Below are positions 18,651 to 27,400 of a stretch of DNA of 64,000 nucleotides, piece by piece. The notes under the pieces are model-generated. The model saw only the letters and a list, made by a program, of their open reading frames with translations. It did not search any database and was not told the DNA's origin. Each line of letters begins with the position of its first letter. The stretch's first letter is position 1. The translations under genes were made by a program, and so were the position numbers. This stretch comes from Pacificispira sp040217575 (GTDB taxonomy: Bacteria > Pseudomonadota > Alphaproteobacteria > UBA8366 > Aestuariispiraceae), in contig JAVJPW010000006.1 in assembly GCA_040217575.1 (NCBI GenBank), positions 186,001 to 250,000 of the forward strand, given 5' to 3'.

Positions 18651-19553
18651 ATGCCAAGGTCCGTTCTGACCCACCGCCCGGATCGATGTCTGGTGATGGG
18701 TATCCTAAACGTCACGCCGGACTCGTTTTCAGGCGACGGCCTAGGACAGGAAAGCGACATTCTGCAGGCAAGTCGCAACCAGGCGCATGGGTTTGTGCAG
18801 GCCGGTGCCGATATTCTGGACGTCGGCGGAGAAAGCACACGGCCCGGGGCAACGCTGGTCGACGCACAGGAGGAAACGGCCCGTATCGTCCCGGTGATCC
18901 GCGCGCTTCGCGCCGATCATCCGGATGTCGCGATATCCATCGATACCTACAAGGCCGATGTCGCCCGACACGCCCTGGAAGCCGGCGCGGACATCGTGAA
19001 TGATGTCTGGGCCCTGCAGGGCGACCCGGATATGGCATCGGTCGTACGCGACGCGCGGTGTCCGGTCATTCTTATGCATAACCGAAGCCGCCCCGGCGAG
19101 GCCATTCGCGATACCGTCGCCGGCGCCAGCTATACCGCGCCGGACTATGGTGAGGATTTCATGGACCGGGTCATCGATGAATTGAAGCACCTTGCAGACA
19201 ATGCCCAGGACAATGGCATCGATGCGTCCCGGATCACGCTGGATCCCGGCGTCGGTTTCGGCAAGACGCCGGAACAGAACATGGCCCTGATCGATGGTAT
19301 CGACCGGATTGCGGAAATCGGTTTTCCGGTCCTGCTGGGGGCCAGCCGGAAAAGCTTTCTTGGGAAGGTGCTGAACCTGCCGGGGGGCGACCGCAAGGAA
19401 GCGACACTGGCGACGACCGCCCTGGCCGTCATGCGTGGTGCCGCTGCCGTTCGGGTTCATGATGTGGCGGAAAATGTGAAACTGGTTCGAATGACCGAAG
19501 CGCTGCTGCGAAGCGGCCGTGTCCTTGTCCGTCGCGACGGAACGGCCGCATGA
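18651..19553 (+). CDS. folP: Dihydropteroate synthase
   Basis: Condenses 6-hydroxymethyl-dihydropterin diphosphate with p-aminobenzoate; the sulfonamide target. 300 residues from ATG 18651. Signatures are LVMGILNVTPDSFSGDG, GADILDVGGESTRPGA, VSIDTYKADVARHALEAGAD, the DPGVGFGKT pterin loop and LGASRKSFLG. It overlaps folK by four bases (ATGA). The other pathway gene, folB, is immediately divergent, so three successive steps of folate synthesis sit within 2 kb. Confidence 0.94.
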   Translation: MPRSVLTHRPDRCLVMGILNVTPDSFSGDGLGQESDILQASRNQAHGFVQAGADILDVGGESTRPGATLVDAQEETARIVPVIRALRADHPDVAISIDTYKADVARHALEAGADIVNDVWALQGDPDMASVVRDARCPVILMHNRSRPGEAIRDTVAGASYTAPDYGEDFMDRVIDELKHLADNAQDNGIDASRITLDPGVGFGKTPEQNMALIDGIDRIAEIGFPVLLGASRKSFLGKVLNLPGGDRKEATLATTALAVMRGAAAVRVHDVAENVKLVRMTEALLRSGRVLVRRDGTAA

Positions 19554-20041
19554 ACGGAACCCGGGTCTATCTGGCACTGGGCAGTAACCTGGGCGACCGT
19601 CTGGCGGCGCTGCAGACCGCGATCGACCGTCTGGCGCCAGCCGTCACGGTCGATGCGCAATCCGGCATCTATGAAACCGCGCCGATGTATGTGGCGGAAC
19701 AGCCGGCATTTCTGAACATGGTCGTCGGCGGCCGGACCGACATGGGTGCACTGGATTTGCTGGACTTCCTGAAGTCCCTTGAACGGGATATCGGACGGGT
19801 CCCGTCCGTGGTGAACGGGCCGCGGGCAATCGATCTGGATATTCTGTATTTCGCCGATGTGGTGTTGGAAACGGACCGACTGACACTGCCGCATCCGCGC
19901 ATCGCGGAACGCGCCTTTGTGCTGGTTCCGCTGGCGGATATCGCCGCCGGCCTGATGGACCCGTCCGTAAAGCGGACGGTTGTGGATATGCTGGATGCGG
20001 TGTCCGGCCGTGAAGAGGTCGTGCCATTCGTTAACCGATGA
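19550..20041 (+). CDS. folK: 2-amino-4-hydroxy-6-hydroxymethyldihydropteridine pyrophosphokinase (HPPK)
   Basis: 163 residues. Motifs are LALGSNLGDRLAALQTAI at the N-terminus, the substrate loop with YETAPMYV and QPAFLNMVV, and the Mg/ATP motif GPRAIDLDILYFADV followed by LPHPRIAERAFVLVPLADIA. It activates the pterin for FolP. Its start overlaps the folP stop, so the two proteins are coupled. A perfect 16-base palindrome lies about 40 bases after the stop. Confidence 0.94.
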   Translation: MNGTRVYLALGSNLGDRLAALQTAIDRLAPAVTVDAQSGIYETAPMYVAEQPAFLNMVVGGRTDMGALDLLDFLKSLERDIGRVPSVVNGPRAIDLDILYFADVVLETDRLTLPHPRIAERAFVLVPLADIAAGLMDPSVKRTVVDMLDAVSGREEVVPFVNR

Positions 20042-20078
20042 GTAACGGTTCTCCGCTATGCATGTCACGCATACCTGC

Positions 20079-20094
20079 GTGCAAAGCTTTGCAC
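20079..20094. promoter_or_regulatory. Perfect 16-base palindrome downstream of folK, upstream of HTH gene
   Basis: GTGCAAAGCTTTGCAC is a perfect inverted repeat. As RNA it gives a 6-bp stem with an AGCT loop, followed after five bases by a run of T, so it could end the fol transcript. As DNA it could be an operator for the HTH protein encoded at 20336. A second inverted repeat, GCAC-N5-GTGC, lies at 20220-20232. The rest of the 20042-20335 gap shows no gene. I cannot decide between terminator and operator. Confidence 0.4.
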
Positions 20095-20335
20095 ACCCGT
20101 TTTTTGTGCATTGCAATATTGTGACGCCAACAACGGCCCGGCGAGGGCCAAGAAATCACGGTTACCCTGGCGTTTTGAACCGGTATCACGACGAGATATC
20201 GTGTCGGACCCGGTTTTTGGCACAAGATGTGCACTTCGTTACGGTTGAAATTGTACAGGTTACAAGACCGCAGGATAGCCAAGGGTAACCCCGGTGGCGG
20301 ATGGCCCCGGAAAGACGAGATGAGGAATGAAGACG

Positions 20336-20644
20336 ATGGCAATTATGAATGAAACGCGTGGTCCGTGGGCCGAAGGTGGGTCGAAAATGGCGGCGCTGCG
20401 CGTGGCACGCGAACTGACGGTGGCGGAACTGGCCGAACAGGCGGATCTTCCTTCCGTCACATGGCTGGAAGATGTCGAAGCGGGCCGCCGCCCGGTTCCG
20501 TCGGCATTCTATCAGCCGCTCAGCCGGGAACTGGGACTTTCGGTGCCCGACTTCGCAGGCCTGTGCCTGATGCATTATGACCCGCGCGCCTATGAAGCGC
20601 TGTTCGGCGGTGTTAGCGAAACGGTTCTGCGCGACGCGGCCTGA
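20336..20644 (+). CDS. Small XRE-like helix-turn-helix protein
   Basis: 102 residues. Residues ~20-70 read as an XRE/Cro-type helix-turn-helix: MAALRVARELTVAELAEQADLPSVTWLEDVEAGRR, followed by PVPSAFYQPLSRELGLS. The tail (DFAGLCLMHYDPRAYEALFGG) is unlike phage repressors and may mediate dimerisation. ATG 20336 was chosen over ATG 20327 because GAGGA sits at a suitable distance only for the former. It stands alone after a long intergenic region with inverted repeats, which suits an autoregulated gene. Its targets are unknown. Confidence 0.78.
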   Translation: MAIMNETRGPWAEGGSKMAALRVARELTVAELAEQADLPSVTWLEDVEAGRRPVPSAFYQPLSRELGLSVPDFAGLCLMHYDPRAYEALFGGVSETVLRDAA

Positions 20645-20650
20645 GGGCTG

Positions 20651-21451
20651 TCAGCTCATCGGGCGCATGCCGCAGCGGTCGACGATATCGGCGATCGCTT
20701 CCGCAGCGCCCAGACCTGACGTCTGGGTTATCGCGAACACGCCGCCGGTCAGTTGCGGATATGTGCGCATGATTTCCGCCACGCGCGGGTCCGGTTCTAT
20801 CTGAAAACCCGACGACGGTACATAAACCGACGAAATGTGAACCCGGCGGTCCTGGGCCTGACCGGCCAGTTCGCGGGCATTCACATCATCCACCCCTTCC
20901 ACATACAGGTCGTCGAACCCGCCCGGCAGGTTGTCCGTGATGATGACCAGAATTCGGCTGTTCGCGCGCCAGTCGCCGGAAAAGTCGCCTATCTGGCCGC
21001 GCCCTTCCGCCGTCAGCCCCAGGACCGCGGTCCTTAGCGCCTCGTCGCTGGCTTCCGGTCCACCGGCCCCGCCTTCTGCTTCCAAACGCCGGATGGCCCA
21101 TGCCACTTCGTTTCGCGCCTCCTGCGGGTCGGCGGTCGACCCCAGGTCCACCTCCACCGTGATCGTGTCGCGAAAACTGATCAGCCCCAGCCGGAACTCA
21201 CCACCGGACACGAAACTGACCAGATCGAGCAGGCGGACCGCCTCACGCTTCATGTCGCGGATGGCGGCGGACATGGAATGGGTCGTATCTATCGCGATCA
21301 CAAGGTCGGTCGTACCGCACTTGCCGATTTCGCCGGTGCCAAGAGGGGGTGGGTCATCGTTGTTCCAGAAAAACGCGGCAGCCGGCCCCGCCACCCAGGC
21401 GATGACCGTCATGAACACCCCGATGAAGGAAGCGGCAGTCGAAAACCTCAT
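20651..21451 (-). CDS. Exported von Willebrand factor A domain protein
   Basis: 266 residues from ATG 21451. An N-terminal hydrophobic signal (FIGVFMTVIAWVAGPAAAFF) is followed by a VWA domain that starts TDLVIAIDTTHSMSAAI, a MIDAS-like DxTxS with Thr in place of the first Ser. Further ligands are plausible in ISFRDTITVEVDLG (Asp/Thr) and ITDNLPGGFDDLY. Four cysteines include pairs that could be disulfide-bonded (KCGTTD, DRCGMRPM). Role unknown. It lies downstream of the rRNA methyltransferase pair, 66 bases away on the same strand, so read-through is possible. Confidence 0.82.
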   Translation of the reverse strand: MRFSTAASFIGVFMTVIAWVAGPAAAFFWNNDDPPPLGTGEIGKCGTTDLVIAIDTTHSMSAAIRDMKREAVRLLDLVSFVSGGEFRLGLISFRDTITVEVDLGSTADPQEARNEVAWAIRRLEAEGGAGGPEASDEALRTAVLGLTAEGRGQIGDFSGDWRANSRILVIITDNLPGGFDDLYVEGVDDVNARELAGQAQDRRVHISSVYVPSSGFQIEPDPRVAEIMRTYPQLTGGVFAITQTSGLGAAEAIADIVDRCGMRPMS

Positions 21452-21517
21452 GCCGGAAATTCTAGGATGAAGCCGGGGTTCCGGCAATTGAGATGCATCA
21501 CAATCGCGTTAGTGGGG

Positions 21518-22798
21518 TCAGACGTCGTCGCGTGCCTTTTTTGCCGCAAGTGCGCGTTCAAACCCGTCCCGTTTTGATATGCCAAGGGCATCGGCCAGCG
21601 CATTGCCGATTGCCTTTGTCGGCACTCCGGATGCGACCAGACTGTTGATCATCCGTTCGATGGATGCGGAATCGGGCTCGTCCTGATCGGCCGCGGCGGC
21701 GTCTGTCGCACCCGCGATCACAAGAACCAGTTCACCATTGACGGCGGCACCATCGGCGATTTCCGCAAGGATTTCGGCCGCGGTTCCCCGCAGAATGGTT
21801 TCTGCGAATTTCGTCAGGTTCCGGCACAGAACCACTGCCCGATCCGGCATCAGGTCCGCAATGGCCGACAATGTCTCTTCAATCCGATGGGGTGATTCAT
21901 AGAAGATGGACGTGTAGGGGGCGGCTTCGATTTCCCGAAGGCGGTCGCGGCGGGCATTTGTCTTCCGTGGCGGAAATCCCAGAAACCGGAAGTCGTCGGA
22001 CGGCAGCCCCGACAGGCTGATCGCGGTCGTCACCGCATCCGGACCGGGAACGCAGGTGACCGGCACGCCCGCTTCCGCCGCCTGACGAACCAGATGATAG
22101 CCGGGGTCGGAAATGGTCGGCATTCCGGCTTCGGAAACCAGGGCGATCCGTGCGCCGTCGGCAAGCCGCCGGACGAATTCGGGCGCCCGGTCCCGTTCGT
22201 TGTGATCGTGGTAGGATGTCATTCTTGCATCCACGCCGAACCCGGACAGCAGCGATTTGGTCGTCCGCGTATCTTCACACAAGACAAGGTCGACGCTCTG
22301 CAGAACCGCAAGGGCCCGCGGTGACAGATCGTCCATGTTGCCGATCGGTGTCCCGACCAGATAAAGCAGGCCGTCTTCTTCCCGCGCCGTGTCCGCGCCG
22401 CGTTCCGTTACGGTAACGGTCAGTTCTGCGCCCGGGCGCTGGAGGGCGGCAACCAGTTCGCGGTCCAGCCTGGACGACCCCTTGTCGGCGGCAATCGCGA
22501 AGGTTCGCGGTTCCGGCGTCGGCATGCGCCGGAATATCAGCGGCGCGCCGGCGGTAAATTTGGGGTTGGCGCGCGCCGTCAGACGGTCCGTGACGTCGCC
22601 GCAGCGCAGCTCAATCTCCAGCGGGCCGCGCAGCCGAAGCAACTCGGTCTCGTCATATTGCGCATCGACCCCGATGATGCAGGTGCCCGCCGCGGTGATG
22701 GACGGGTCGCGGGTCAGCTCCAGCGTCTTTGCGTGGCTTGCCTTGACGTTGGGGTGCCCCTTGCAGCGGATGACGGTGGACTTCGGTGTTGTGGTCAT
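21518..22798 (-). CDS. DUF371-RsmI fusion: predicted 16S rRNA 2'-O-methyltransferase with N-terminal DUF371 domain
   Basis: 426 residues, about 140 longer than a normal RsmI. Residues 1-135 look like DUF371, a domain I know from archaea: CKGHPNVKASHAKTLELTRD, GTCIIGVDAQ, then RTFAIAADKGSSRLDRELV. Residues ~142-370 are an RsmI-type SAM methyltransferase: LYLVGTPIGNMDDLSPRAL, CEDTRTTKSLL, HDHNE, ISDPGYHLV, VPGPDAVTTA and FYESPHRIEE. Two RsmI motifs deviate: SDAGTP is SEAGMP, and RELTK is RNLTK. RsmI of E. coli makes Cm1402 of 16S rRNA. The start overlaps the A1408-type methyltransferase gene by four bases. It does not sit beside yraN or gshB, a common rsmI setting, so it may be a paralogue. The RsmI part is clear; DUF371 is recognised by motif only. 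Confidence 0.85.
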   Translation of the reverse strand: MTTTPKSTVIRCKGHPNVKASHAKTLELTRDPSITAAGTCIIGVDAQYDETELLRLRGPLEIELRCGDVTDRLTARANPKFTAGAPLIFRRMPTPEPRTFAIAADKGSSRLDRELVAALQRPGAELTVTVTERGADTAREEDGLLYLVGTPIGNMDDLSPRALAVLQSVDLVLCEDTRTTKSLLSGFGVDARMTSYHDHNERDRAPEFVRRLADGARIALVSEAGMPTISDPGYHLVRQAAEAGVPVTCVPGPDAVTTAISLSGLPSDDFRFLGFPPRKTNARRDRLREIEAAPYTSIFYESPHRIEETLSAIADLMPDRAVVLCRNLTKFAETILRGTAAEILAEIADGAAVNGELVLVIAGATDAAAADQDEPDSASIERMINSLVASGVPTKAIGNALADALGISKRDGFERALAAKKARDDV

Positions 22799-23484
22799 GA
22801 CACGTCAGGATTGGTGGCGTCACCGTTCAAGTCAATTGCCGTCGCTTCGATCATCAAGGTCGCGCGCGCGGACCCGCGGACCAGATGCCGGCCCCAGGCG
22901 CTGCGTGTCGGCGGGTCGCCGTGGAACAGCTCGCGCGTTTCGACCTGAAATCCCGCATCCTGGTAATGGTCGGGCAGGGTGTCGCTTTCTGCCGGATCGG
23001 TTATGTCGCCCATGCCCAGCCGGTCCAGATAGTCGCGATCCTCAAACACGGAATAATTCAGAAGGACGATCAGACGCGCGCGGTCGCGGCAAATCGTTCG
23101 AATGCCGTGCAGGGCGGAAACATCCGGCGCGGACACAATGCGCATCAATGAGCCCCAGGGATATTGCACGTAGACGGTATTGGCCATTCCGGCAAATGGA
23201 CCGGGCAACCGTTCCGCCGCGCCCCGCACGAACAAGGCATTCGGCAGTCCGCCCTTTTTGGGTGAAGATGCCGACTTTCGGGACGCATCCGCCATATTGT
23301 CCGCGGCGGCATCTATTCCAATTATCAGGGAATCGGGATTTTCCCGTGCGGCATCTACCACAAACTTGCCTTGCCCGGTGCCCAGATCGACCATGATCTG
23401 GTCGGCCTGATCCACCCGCGCCCGGAGCCAGTCCGGGTCCAGGTCGGTGAATTTCCGGCCGGTTACTTTGTCAAACGCACCCAT
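22795..23484 (-). CDS. KamB/NpmA-like 16S rRNA (adenine-1408-N1)-methyltransferase
   Basis: 229 residues from ATG 23484. The SAM-binding motif is VDLGTGQGKFVVDAAREN followed by the acidic IGIDA. The family-specific block comes next: SPKKGGLPNALFV, GAAERLP and PWGSLMR. In KamB/NpmA the Trp of PWG and a second Trp near the C-terminus stack on the flipped A1408; here the second is the Trp in SAWGRHLV. The N-terminus VTGRKFTDLDPDWL also fits KamB. Known members confer kanamycin/apramycin-type resistance. An in-frame TTG at 23520 would add 12 residues. The gene is coupled to the DUF371-RsmI gene and starts 8 bases after the PEP-mutase-type gene. Specificity for A1408 is inferred from family motifs. 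Confidence 0.86.
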   Translation of the reverse strand: MGAFDKVTGRKFTDLDPDWLRARVDQADQIMVDLGTGQGKFVVDAARENPDSLIIGIDAAADNMADASRKSASSPKKGGLPNALFVRGAAERLPGPFAGMANTVYVQYPWGSLMRIVSAPDVSALHGIRTICRDRARLIVLLNYSVFEDRDYLDRLGMGDITDPAESDTLPDHYQDAGFQVETRELFHGDPPTRSAWGRHLVRGSARATLMIEATAIDLNGDATNPDVS

Positions 23485-23492
23485 GGCCGTCT

Positions 23493-24350
23493 TCAGCCGC
23501 CCAGGAAATCCCGGATCCAACCGTCATAGTTGCCCTGGCGCAACGTTTGTCGCACGAGTTCCGGACTGGCAAGCGATGGCATGGCCGTTCCATCGCGTTC
23601 CGCCTTCAGGGCATCGAACGCGGCCTGCATGGCTGCGGTAATCGTCTTGTGGCCGGTCAGCCTGATGCGAACTCCTAGCGACGCCAGGTATTCGTGATCG
23701 GCAAGGTCCGGCCCCGCGCCGCCGATGATGATCGGCAAGTCGGTTTCGGCGGCAATCGCTTCCATCGCCGTACGATCCGGGACGCCGACCAGAAAGATGG
23801 CGTCGCAACCGGCCTGTGAATAGGCGCGTACCCGCGCACAGCAGGCGTCGGTCCCTTCGACCTTGGCGGCGCTGGTCCGGCCGCAGACCACAAGGTCCAG
23901 ATCGGACTTTGCCGCAACCGCGGCCTTCACTTTGCCCAGTCCTTCTTCCAGCGGCAGAAGCCGCGCGCCCGTGGCGGCCCCATAGGGCGGCGGCAGGTCC
24001 GTATCCTCAATCGACAGGGCCGCAACGCCGGCGGTTTCCAGTTCCTGGACCGTGCGCATGACGTTAAGCGCATTGCCGTAACCATGGTCCGCATCGACCA
24101 GCAGCGGCAGCTCTGCCGCCCGTGAAATCCGAAGCGCCTGTTCGGCGAACTCCGTCAGCGTCAGGACAATCAGGTCCGGCGCCCCCAGAACCGTCATGGA
24201 TGCGGTCGATCCCGCCAGGATCCCGCATTCGAATCCAATGTCTTCGGCCATGCGGGCTGTCATCGGATCGAAGACGGAAGCCGGAGATACGCATTTCCCG
24301 CCGGAAAGTACCGCGCGAAAACGCTGCCGTCTGTCGGACCATTGGGCCAT
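23493..24350 (-). CDS. Isocitrate lyase/PEP mutase superfamily enzyme (oxaloacetate decarboxylase-like)
   Basis: 285 residues, TIM-barrel of the ICL/PEPM superfamily. Landmarks are PASVFDPMTARMAEDIGFE, LAGSTASMTVLGAPD, the metal-site motif VDADHGYGNALNVMRTVQELE, and SIEDTDLPPPYG. The closest class I recall is the PA4872-type oxaloacetate decarboxylase; the PEP-mutase motif EDKxxxKxxS and the isocitrate-lyase KKCGH are absent. ATG 24350 was preferred over GTG 24359 because GGAAAGG lies eight bases before it. It appears to be the first gene of the group that includes the two rRNA methyltransferases. Confidence 0.85.
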   Translation of the reverse strand: MAQWSDRRQRFRAVLSGGKCVSPASVFDPMTARMAEDIGFECGILAGSTASMTVLGAPDLIVLTLTEFAEQALRISRAAELPLLVDADHGYGNALNVMRTVQELETAGVAALSIEDTDLPPPYGAATGARLLPLEEGLGKVKAAVAAKSDLDLVVCGRTSAAKVEGTDACCARVRAYSQAGCDAIFLVGVPDRTAMEAIAAETDLPIIIGGAGPDLADHEYLASLGVRIRLTGHKTITAAMQAAFDALKAERDGTAMPSLASPELVRQTLRQGNYDGWIRDFLGG

Positions 24351-24413
24351 ATCGGACACCTTTCCAATTCAATCACATTCTGGGCGACGGTATCCCATTG
24401 CCGGGGCAAAAGG

Positions 24414-24448
24414 AAACCCGCCGACACGGGCATGGTGTCGGCGGGTTT
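24414..24448 (-). terminator. Rho-independent terminator after the giant adhesin gene
   Basis: A perfect 14-bp stem (AAACCCGCCGACAC pairing with GTGTCGGCGGGTTT) with a 7-base loop lies 26 bases beyond the adhesin stop. Read on the minus strand it continues into TCCTTTT. It separates the adhesin transcript from the PEP-mutase/methyltransferase group downstream, which should therefore have its own promoter in 24351-24413. Confidence 0.88.
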
Positions 24449-24473
24449 GAACTACGTACCTGAAATGTGGTGC

Positions 24474-27400
24474 TTAGCCTCCTTCGGGGGGCGTTTCTTC
24501 GATGACGACCTTGAAGTCGACACCGTCCACATTGAAGGTGTGTTCACCGACGCCATATTCCTGGCCGCCGATATTCACGGTGTCGTCACCGTCCTTCATG
24601 ATCTTCAGTTCGTCATTATCGTCCGTCATTTCGATCAGGTCATCGACCGACAGCGACATGTCGACCGGTCCCTGAACGCCGGTGACGTCCAGAATTTCGA
24701 TGTTCGACACGGCGTCCACAATCTCATCACTGGAAAGGTCGGTTCCTTCCGCGCCGCCGCCACTGAGTTTCAGTGTGTCGGTGCCGCTGCCGCCGTCGAA
24801 CCCGGCACGGATGTTTTCCAGCGCCTCTGCGCCATCCGTGTCGTTCGCCGCATAGGCGTCGGAAATCGCCTGATCCAGGGTTCCGAAGGATTGTCCTTCG
24901 GAATTCGATCCCGCTTGCTTCAGATCCGAGATATCGAAGTGACCTTCGTCGTCACCGGCGCCGCCGACCAGAAGGTCGTTGCCGCCGTCCGCGATCAGCA
25001 CGTCGTTTCCGTCGCCGCCGGCGATCAGGTTCGCATCCTCATTGCCGCGCAACGTGTCGTCGCCCTTGCCGCCCAGCACGTTTTCCGTGCCTGCCCAGGC
25101 GTCGTCCGACAGATCTACATTCAGGTCGTTTTCCGTTCCGGCCGATGCCACCGCCCAGTCCGTGCCACCACCCATGTCGATACTGTCGTAGCGTTCGCCC
25201 AGGTCGCTGGTATCCGGGGTGGTCGTGGTGTCGCCGTCCGTCTGCTGCCAGTCCGACGTGCTGCCGTCGCCTTCGCCCGGCGTCAGCGTGTAACTGGAAC
25301 TGTCGCCGTCCGGGTCCAGGAACACATAGCTGTCGCTGAACAGGTTCGAGAAATTGTCGGACAGGCCCGACCAGATGTCCGAGAAGCTTTGTCCGGACGA
25401 GATCCCGTTGATGACTTCGTCGAAAATACCGCCGATGGAGGAGGTATCGCCGCTTTCCGCATCGATCGCGACGCTGCCGTAGGTGATGCCCTGGAGCAGC
25501 ACCCCGGAGTTGGAGGAAACCGCGCGAACCTCGATCGACGCCTCGGCACCCTGAGGCAGGGAGATTTCGCCGATTTCGATGGTTTCGAACGAACCGTTGG
25601 AACCAGTCGCCTTTGACGTCGTCGTAAACGTGCCCATGCTCTGGCCGTTCACGATCACTTCGAATTCGCCCGTGTTGCCGTTGCCGTTCTTGCCGACACT
25701 GACGGACAGCGTTTCCGTGGTGGTCGCGACAATGTCGGACACGCTGTCGACGGTGGTGCCGACCTCATCCGTTTCAGAGATGAAGGCAACCGAATCCTGG
25801 TCCGTTCCGCCGACATCCGCCAGGTCGGATTCTTCACCCACGCCGACATCGACGCTGACAAAGATCGGATCGGCTTCGTTGCCGTCGTCGTCCGTGACGG
25901 TGACGCCGATCGTCCGCGTGCCGACATCCGGCGCGCCGGTATCGCTGCTCAACCGGACGGAAGCCAACGCGGCTTCGTAGTCTTCGATCGACGCATCGCC
26001 GGAAAGGACCAGGGCGAACCCGTCTTCCGTCGCCTCCGCCGATTCCAGTGTGATGCCCAGGTCGGACAGAAGGTCTTCGTCAACGGTCAGTTTGTCGCCT
26101 TCGGCAAAACCGCCGCTGATTTCGACCGTGGCCTGCATCAGGACATCGCCGTCGATGTCCTGAACATCCAGATCCGTCAGGACCAGTACGCCGGTTTCCA
26201 TCGCCGCCGTGTCGGTCGAAACGTCACCCTGGCCGCTTACGGTCGGTTCATAGCTGACCTGTTCACCACCGACATAGATTTCGATGTCTTCGTAGTTCTG
26301 GAAGGTGATGCCCAGACTTTCGATCGTCTGAACCGCGCCCGGATTCTGCTGTGCCGCCAGGGTCGCCGCGTTGATTTCCGCCATGACGGCGTCCAGACCC
26401 GGGTGATCTTCAGAAAGCGAGATGCGAAGCGTGTCATCCCCGTCCCCGCCATTCAGGGAAATGTCGCGGTCGGTGTCGGCGCTGTCGATGGTAACGATGG
26501 TGACGTCGTCCCCATCATCCGCAAAGATCACGTCGTTACCGCCGTCACTGTGGATGACATCGTCGCCGTCACCGCCGGTAATCGTATCATCGCCAGCGCC
26601 GCCATAGATCGTGTCGTCGCCGTCGCCGCCGTCCAACGTATCGTCGCCGGCCCCGCCGGAAATGACATCGTCACCAGTTCCGCCCCAAACGGTGTCGTCG
26701 CCGTCGCCACCGTCCAGCGTATCATCGCCTTTGCCGCCTACCAGTGTGTCTGTCCCGGCGCCGCCGTCTAGAACATCGTCACCATCTTCGCCTCTCAGTT
26801 CGTCGTCACCGGCGCCACCTTGAAGGATATCGTTGCCGTCGCCGCCTTTCAGCTCGTCGTCGCCGTCACCACCGTCCAGTGTGTCGTTGCCATCTTCACC
26901 CTTCAGCTTGTCGTCGCCGGCGCCACCTTGAAGGATATCGTTGCCGTCGCCGCCTTTCAGCTCGTCGTCGCCATCACCGCCGTCGAGTGTGTCGTTGCCA
27001 TCTTCACCCTTCAGCTTGTCGTCTCCGGCACCACCTAGGAGGACATCGTTGCCGTCTCCGCCTTTAAGATCGTCGTCACCTCCCAGACCTGAAAGCGTAT
27101 CGTCGCCATCGCCGCCCGACATCTTGTCATCGAACTGAGTCCCGGATGCGATGTCGTCGCCGTCGCCCCCGGTGAAGGTGATGCCCTCCAGATTGTCGGG
27201 ATCGATGGGATCGCCGTTGATGTCGACAATGTTGACGGCTTCGATGTTCCTGACTTCAATTCCCAAGGAATTGAAAACCTTGGACCCGGTAGCCGCCGCG
27301 CCCGAAGCGACGAACTCGACCAGCGCCAGGACGTCAGCCACGATACCGACATCCAGAAGATCCCAGTCCGTTACCGTCAGGGTCAGGGTATCGGTCCCTT

